Positions 60,048-64,000 of a DNA stretch of 64,000 bases are shown here, one piece after another. A program made the position numbers and the translations under genes. Source of the stretch: Paenibacillus sp. FSL A5-0031. GTDB lineage: Bacteria > Bacillota > Bacilli > Paenibacillales > Paenibacillaceae. The DNA is taken from contig NZ_MRTD01000006.1 of assembly GCF_001956295.1 (NCBI RefSeq), positions 1-64,000 on the forward strand, in the 5' to 3' direction. The first letter of the stretch is position 1. Every line of letters begins with the position of its first letter. The notes under the pieces were generated by a model that searched no databases, was not told the DNA's origin, and worked only from the letters and a program-made list of their open reading frames with translations.

Positions 60048-61182
60048 AGCCGGACATCTGGAGGAACGTTCCATCTATCAGAAAATGACTTCCGCAGGAC
60101 GAAAGCTGGGACTAAGCGTCTTCGTGTTTACGCCAAAGGACGTCAATTACATTAACAACAAAATTCACGCGCAGTTCTACAATCTTGACACACAAACATG
60201 GTCACGAAGGTGGACCTCGTTTCCAAATATGATTTATGATCGATGCCGAATCCAACGTACCTACCGCTTTGATCAGCTCAAAAAGTTTCGTGAACGCTAT
60301 GGACATCTTACATTCCTTAATCGCCCGCTTCGCAACAAATGGACCATCCATCGTATTCTCTCGAAAGATTCTCGATATAAAAGCTATCTGCCTGCCACGA
60401 AGTATGTCACCGATAATCAAGATATTACCGATATGATCCGAAAACATCAGCTTGTGTATCTCAAACCGATTAACGGAACCGGCGGCAGAGGAATTTTGCG
60501 AATCGAACGGCGCAAGGATGGTCAGCTTCACATCCAAGGCCGGGATCAATCAAGGAAAATTATACGACCGCAATATATTTCCACTGCAGGTTTAAACAGC
60601 TATTTGACTCCTTGGAATTTAAAAGGCAATCGCTACATCGCCCAGCAGGGCATTCAAATAAAGCTTGCTAGCGGACGTGTGCACGATTATCGGATGCTTG
60701 TTCAAAAAAACGGAGAAGGCAATTGGGAAGTTACCGGATGCGCTGGAAGAATCGGGGCATCTGGCAGCATTACCTCTAATTTACACGGCGGCGGCAATGC
60801 CGCTACGATGAGCAGCTTGCTCAAGGAATGGCTTCGCGATGATGCGAAGGTCGCGCAGGTTAAGGAAGAGACAGAGAAGCTTGGGGTCGGCATTGCCGCT
60901 TACTTAGAGCAAAATTACGGCAGACTTTGTGAGCTTGCTCTCGATTTGGCAATTGATCGAAAAGGCGGGATATGGCTGCTGGAGGTAAATCCGAAGCCAG
61001 CTAGGGAAGTATTTGCACAGGCAGGAGAGAAAGAGGTTTATCGCAATGCGATTATTAGACCTCTGGAATATGCCATCTGGCTTTATAATCAGAAGAAGCG
61101 AAGGAAAGGTAAAGAGAAGCAGGCTGCTGTATCAGATACTACCCGTGTGGATGAGAGCTTCATTTCTGATAAGGAGCTGTGA
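60004..61182 (+). CDS. YheC-type ATP-grasp protein 5
   Basis: Fifth paralogue, 392 residues, short subtype. The core has LKPINGTGGRGILRIERR, HDYRMLVQKNGEGNWEVTG, RIGASGSITSNLHGGGN and the metal site ELALDLAID...LLEVNPKPA. A basic, low-complexity tail (KKRRKGKEKQ) follows. ATG 60004 follows AAAGGGGA inside the acetyltransferase gene. It is last in the operon; a two-way terminator lies 29 bp downstream. Confidence 0.87.
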   Translation: MKQPVLGILTLYLNEAGHLEERSIYQKMTSAGRKLGLSVFVFTPKDVNYINNKIHAQFYNLDTQTWSRRWTSFPNMIYDRCRIQRTYRFDQLKKFRERYGHLTFLNRPLRNKWTIHRILSKDSRYKSYLPATKYVTDNQDITDMIRKHQLVYLKPINGTGGRGILRIERRKDGQLHIQGRDQSRKIIRPQYISTAGLNSYLTPWNLKGNRYIAQQGIQIKLASGRVHDYRMLVQKNGEGNWEVTGCAGRIGASGSITSNLHGGGNAATMSSLLKEWLRDDAKVAQVKEETEKLGVGIAAYLEQNYGRLCELALDLAIDRKGGIWLLEVNPKPAREVFAQAGEKEVYRNAIIRPLEYAIWLYNQKKRRKGKEKQAAVSDTTRVDESFISDKEL

Positions 61183-61210
61183 TGTCTCTGAACACTTAAA
61201 ATCCATAGCT

Positions 61211-61268
61211 AAAAAATACACCTGCAAGGAGCGGCCTCATCATAAGGCCTCCCTAACAGGTGTTTTTT
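61211..61268. terminator. Bidirectional terminator after the ATP-grasp operon
   Basis: AAAAAATACACCTG on the left and CAGGTGTTTTTT on the right form an A/T-flanked stem around an inner GGAGCGGCCT/AGGCCTCC stem. It separates the operon from the convergent phosphatase gene. Confidence 0.85.
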
Positions 61269-61296
61269 GCGCTTCGCACTATATTCAAGCTGCTTA

Positions 61297-61974
61297 TTAT
61301 TGTTCCAATAAAGGCAGGAGCTCGCGGAAATCGTTAATCAGCACATCCGCTCCCTCAATTTCTGAAGCACGGCCATATGTAGCATACGCACAGCCGATCG
61401 TTTGAAGACCGTTGCCATTGCCCGCTTCCACATCCGAAGAGCGGTCTCCTACCATCCAAGCCGATTGGATATTGTGATCCTTAAGCAGGCGAGCAACTAA
61501 GTCGACTTTGGTTGAAGTCTCATATTCTCCTGCACTGTATAAGCCGTCAAAGAGAGGCGCAATGCCTTTGAATTCAGCAACGCCCTTCACATATTCCTCA
61601 AGCCCATTGCTGGCTACAAACAGCTTAATCCCGCGTGAATGCAGCTCACGCAGCGTTTCCTCGACAAATGGGTACAGCTCGCCTTCGCCTCTTTCCAAGC
61701 CTTCGCGCTCGTACTGAAGCAGCAAGACATCAGCCCGCTTCCGAGCAGCCTCAGTACTATCTGGCATAACCTGCCGCCAAATATCCTCCAGCAGCATGCC
61801 TAAGCAGCTTAGCAGCCGTTCAACAGGCGGCGTTTCACGCTCGTAAAGCCCCTCTTCCCGAAGCGTCTCAAAAACGCGGTGGTGAACAGGCACCAGCAAT
61901 TTATCCGTTTCAAACAACGTTCCATCCATATCAAATATAACAGCCTCAGGCTTTCGCAGCTTATGTACGCTCAT
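61297..61974 (-). CDS. HAD-superfamily hydrolase (phosphatase-like)
   Basis: Probable small-molecule phosphatase. The 225-residue protein has the HAD motifs: I DMDGT with nucleophile Asp at 15 and general acid Asp at 17, II in FVASNG, III Lys in STKVDL, IV GDRSSDVEAG. A helical cap domain between about 20 and 90 places it with beta-phosphoglucomutase/Gph-like enzymes; the substrate is unknown. ATG 61974 follows AAGGAGG; the frame opens six codons earlier without a site. Confidence 0.9.
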   Translation of the reverse strand: MSVHKLRKPEAVIFDMDGTLFETDKLLVPVHHRVFETLREEGLYERETPPVERLLSCLGMLLEDIWRQVMPDSTEAARKRADVLLLQYEREGLERGEGELYPFVEETLRELHSRGIKLFVASNGLEEYVKGVAEFKGIAPLFDGLYSAGEYETSTKVDLVARLLKDHNIQSAWMVGDRSSDVEAGNGNGLQTIGCAYATYGRASEIEGADVLINDFRELLPLLEQ

Positions 61975-62090
61975 AGTTGAAACCTCCTTCAAAGTCTGCT
62001 CTTATCATAACGGAATATAGGAAATGATCGCAAGGCTTGATGAAGGTTAATCGTTAATCATATGCTTCGTGAACGACAGAGATTCTTTAG

Positions 62091-62387
62091 TCAATTTCGC
62101 CTATGCATAGCGGAAGACTGCATCGCTATTCTTGCCAATGCATAAGGGCCAAGATAAGCGCCGCTTATTAAAAAAACGATATTTTTGAGTACACGATGCA
62201 CTTCCGTCATAAACACCGTATCATTCATGAGAGTCTGTGCTATGGCATCCGCTGCAGCTACAAAAAATAAAAAGATCGCCGTAACCGCAAGCCCATCCAA
62301 AACTCGACTGACTGTGGCGCTCATCCGACTCAACCAGCCCATGAGAACTGCGCCAACGGCTAATGCCGCACCAATTAATATCATCAT
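62091..62387 (-). CDS. Small membrane protein
   Basis: Function unknown. The 98-residue product has three hydrophobic helices (about 3-20, 31-50, 68-88) and no recognised motif. ATG 62387 is preceded by AGAGGTG, 7 nt away. It is divergent from the TspO-like gene with about 150 bp between starts. Confidence 0.7.
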   Translation of the reverse strand: MMILIGAALAVGAVLMGWLSRMSATVSRVLDGLAVTAIFLFFVAAADAIAQTLMNDTVFMTEVHRVLKNIVFLISGAYLGPYALARIAMQSSAMHRRN

Positions 62388-62540
62388 TTGCCATCACCTC
62401 TTGTGATAGGTTCGGTCATTTGCTGTACACTTAAACCTCACATTTTTGGATGGAATGAGTATATAGCGAATAAAAGCGACCAAGCTTGTTTACATATGAT
62501 AAAGAAGTCCAATAAAAGTAACATTTTGGAGGGATGTTTT

Positions 62541-63311
62541 ATGAAAACTCTTATTCGCTGGTTAAATGCTGCCGGTCTCGCTGCCGTGCTTGCAGTTAAT
62601 GGACTTGCACAGTGGCTTCCTATCAACGGGAAAACGACTGGAGAAATATCCGCCAAGTACCCTGTGCTTATCACTCCTGCGCCATATGCCTTCTCCATTT
62701 GGTCTATTATTTATTTGCTGCTGATTGGTTTCGTCATTTATCAGTTCAAACCACGTGCTGGCAAGAGCAAAACCGTACAGAACATCGGCCCATGGTTCAT
62801 CATAAGCTGCCTGTTCAACGTCGCTTGGATTCTCCTGTGGCACTATGAGAAACTAACCAGCAGCGTATTCATTATGTTCGCTCTGCTGATCTCGCTAATC
62901 GTTATTTATACTGCCATTCGAAAGAATAATCAGCCTCCTGCTCCTATGGAACAATGGCTTGTACGGCTGCCTTTCAGCATTTACTTAGGTTGGATTTGCG
63001 TAGCTTCTATTGTAAATGCAGCTGTCGTTTTGTACGCCGCCGAGTGGAATGGCTTTGGTTTGTCTGATGCTGCTTGGACCATTATTTTACTCATTGCAGC
63101 CAGTTTACTTGCTGTTGTCATCGGTTTTAGGTTTGGGGACCCGGCCTTTGTTCTTGTGTTTGTTTGGTCGTTTATAGCTATTGCCGTAAAGCAGGACCAG
63201 CAGCCCGAGGTTAGTCTCTCCGCCAGCATCGCTGCTGCTATCTTAATGATTGCGGCCATTGTTATTTGGGTTCAGGCAAGGAAAGGAAAGCAGTTGCATA
63301 TTGAAAAATAG
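62541..63311 (+). CDS. TspO/MBR-family membrane protein
   Basis: Tryptophan-rich sensory/translocator-like membrane protein. The 256-residue product has the TspO-like segment ITPAPYAFSIWSIIYLLL and several Trp- and Pro-bearing helices; it is longer than classical TspO (about 160 residues), with two extra C-terminal helices. Classical TspO binds porphyrins and cholesterol-like ligands; this long group is uncharacterised. ATG 62541 follows TTTGGAGGG; a 51-codon upstream extension lacks a site. Confidence 0.82.
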   Translation: MKTLIRWLNAAGLAAVLAVNGLAQWLPINGKTTGEISAKYPVLITPAPYAFSIWSIIYLLLIGFVIYQFKPRAGKSKTVQNIGPWFIISCLFNVAWILLWHYEKLTSSVFIMFALLISLIVIYTAIRKNNQPPAPMEQWLVRLPFSIYLGWICVASIVNAAVVLYAAEWNGFGLSDAAWTIILLIAASLLAVVIGFRFGDPAFVLVFVWSFIAIAVKQDQQPEVSLSASIAAAILMIAAIVIWVQARKGKQLHIEK

Positions 63312-63386
63312 AACCGGATATGTCACACTGTTTGATGTGTGTGAGGACGAATGCCTCCTTGCAGGAAAGGACGTGACGGTTCACGT

Positions 63387-64000
63387 ATGATAAAATGGCT
63401 GCTTCGTTCCATGACAGAATTAAGCTCGCGCAAATGGATATCTCGCATAACCGGAAAATTCGCTCAATCGGCTGCCAGCCGTCGATTTATTTCCCGTTTT
63501 GCTGCGACATATGGCATTAAAACTGAGGAAGCTGAGAAACCTCTAGCCCAATATAAAACGTTAAACGAGTTTTTTACACGGCGATTAAAACCCGGGCTGC
63601 GTGATGTGCATGCAGATGAGGACTCGCTTGTCAGTCCAGTTGATGCTCTCATAACCGGAGCTGGTCCAATAAGCAGCGGAACGATTGTTAACGTAAAGGG
63701 GCAGGACTACACGATTGAGGAGCTTCTTAATCGGTCTCCGCGAACTTCCAATTATATGAACGGCTATTATTTCGTTCTTTATTTGAGCCCAACCGATTAC
63801 CATCGTATACATACGCCAGTCAGCGGTCGTGTTGTAGAGCGTGAGCATATTGAAGGCAAAGTTTATCCGGTTAATGACTTTGGTCTTCGCCATATGCGCA
63901 GAGTGCTTAGCCGCAACGAGCGGCTGATTACCTATATGCAGCATCATGCAGGAGAAACGGCCGTTGTCAAAGTTGGCGCAATGAACGTAAGCAGTATTCA
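63387..64000 (+). CDS. psd: Phosphatidylserine decarboxylase, N-terminal part (cut by window end)
   Basis: Makes phosphatidylethanolamine from phosphatidylserine in the membrane. About 204 residues are visible: KTLNEFFTRRLKPGLR, LVSPVDALITG, YFVLYLSPTDYHRIHTP (with the conserved Asp and His residues) and VGAMNVSSI, all in the order of Psd proteins. The frame is open to the window end, before the autoprocessing serine that creates the pyruvoyl group. ATG 63387 is preceded by AAAGGA only at long distance, so the exact start is less sure. Confidence 0.92.
   Translation, partial: MIKWLLRSMTELSSRKWISRITGKFAQSAASRRFISRFAATYGIKTEEAEKPLAQYKTLNEFFTRRLKPGLRDVHADEDSLVSPVDALITGAGPISSGTIVNVKGQDYTIEELLNRSPRTSNYMNGYYFVLYLSPTDYHRIHTPVSGRVVEREHIEGKVYPVNDFGLRHMRRVLSRNERLITYMQHHAGETAVVKVGAMNVSSI

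Overview
The window looks like a chromosomal segment of a Paenibacillus-type endospore former (Bacillota, Bacillales). Evidence: sporulation and germination genes (a gerABC operon, ytrH/ytrI, yheA plus a run of yheC/yheD-type genes), Bacillus-like pyruvate kinase with the extra C-terminal swivelling domain, consensus AGGAGG ribosome sites with occasional GTG/TTG starts, and a giant SLH-anchored glucanase served by an LplABC/YesMN-type uptake and sensing locus, a style typical of Paenibacillus. No phage, plasmid, transposase, rRNA, tRNA or CRISPR was recognised.

Layout. 1-647: intergenic DNA with a ~186-bp repeat present twice. 648-1619: glpX. 1870-18015: a beta-1,3-glucan-type locus. On the minus strand it has two permeases, a lipoprotein binding protein and a 2853-residue surface enzyme with two GH16 catalytic domains. 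Diverging from it is a YesM/YesN-like two-component pair split by a hairpin-forming repeat. 18012-19798: metallo-beta-lactamase-fold hydrolase plus methyltransferase. 19985-23501: gerABC germinant receptor. 23575-24630: type 2 isopentenyl-diphosphate isomerase. 25122-28854: nagBA facing a deoR-kdgK-type operon across a shared terminator. 29548-31701: recQ. 31828-35686: citZ-icd-mdh with an unusual repeat-rich icd-mdh spacer. 35993-39578: convergent ppx and ppk whose 3' ends overlap. 39747-45401: fxsA, thioesterase, pyk, accDA, a small conserved protein and a PgpA-like protein. 45824-52801: dnaE, ytrH-ytrI-ytpI, ytoI and an unknown protein. 53033-54176: an XRE regulator, a small membrane protein and yheA. 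54410-61182: a tightly packed operon of five YheC/YheD ATP-grasp proteins with one GNAT acetyltransferase. 61297-64000: HAD phosphatase, small membrane protein, TspO-like protein, and the start of psd cut by the window edge.

How parts work together. The glucan locus reads as sense (kinase), activate (AraC-type regulator), digest (surface GH16 enzyme), import (ABC transporter); a cre-like site precedes the enzyme gene and two identical 10-bp repeats 30 bp apart lie in the divergent promoter region. The central-carbon genes (pyk, accDA, citZ-icd-mdh, glpX, nagBA) are ordinary housekeeping. The least explained system is the ATP-grasp/GNAT operon: five paralogous ligase-like proteins, translationally coupled, next to yheA, and likely connected with spore formation. 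The product of these ligases is not known to me and cannot be read from the sequence.
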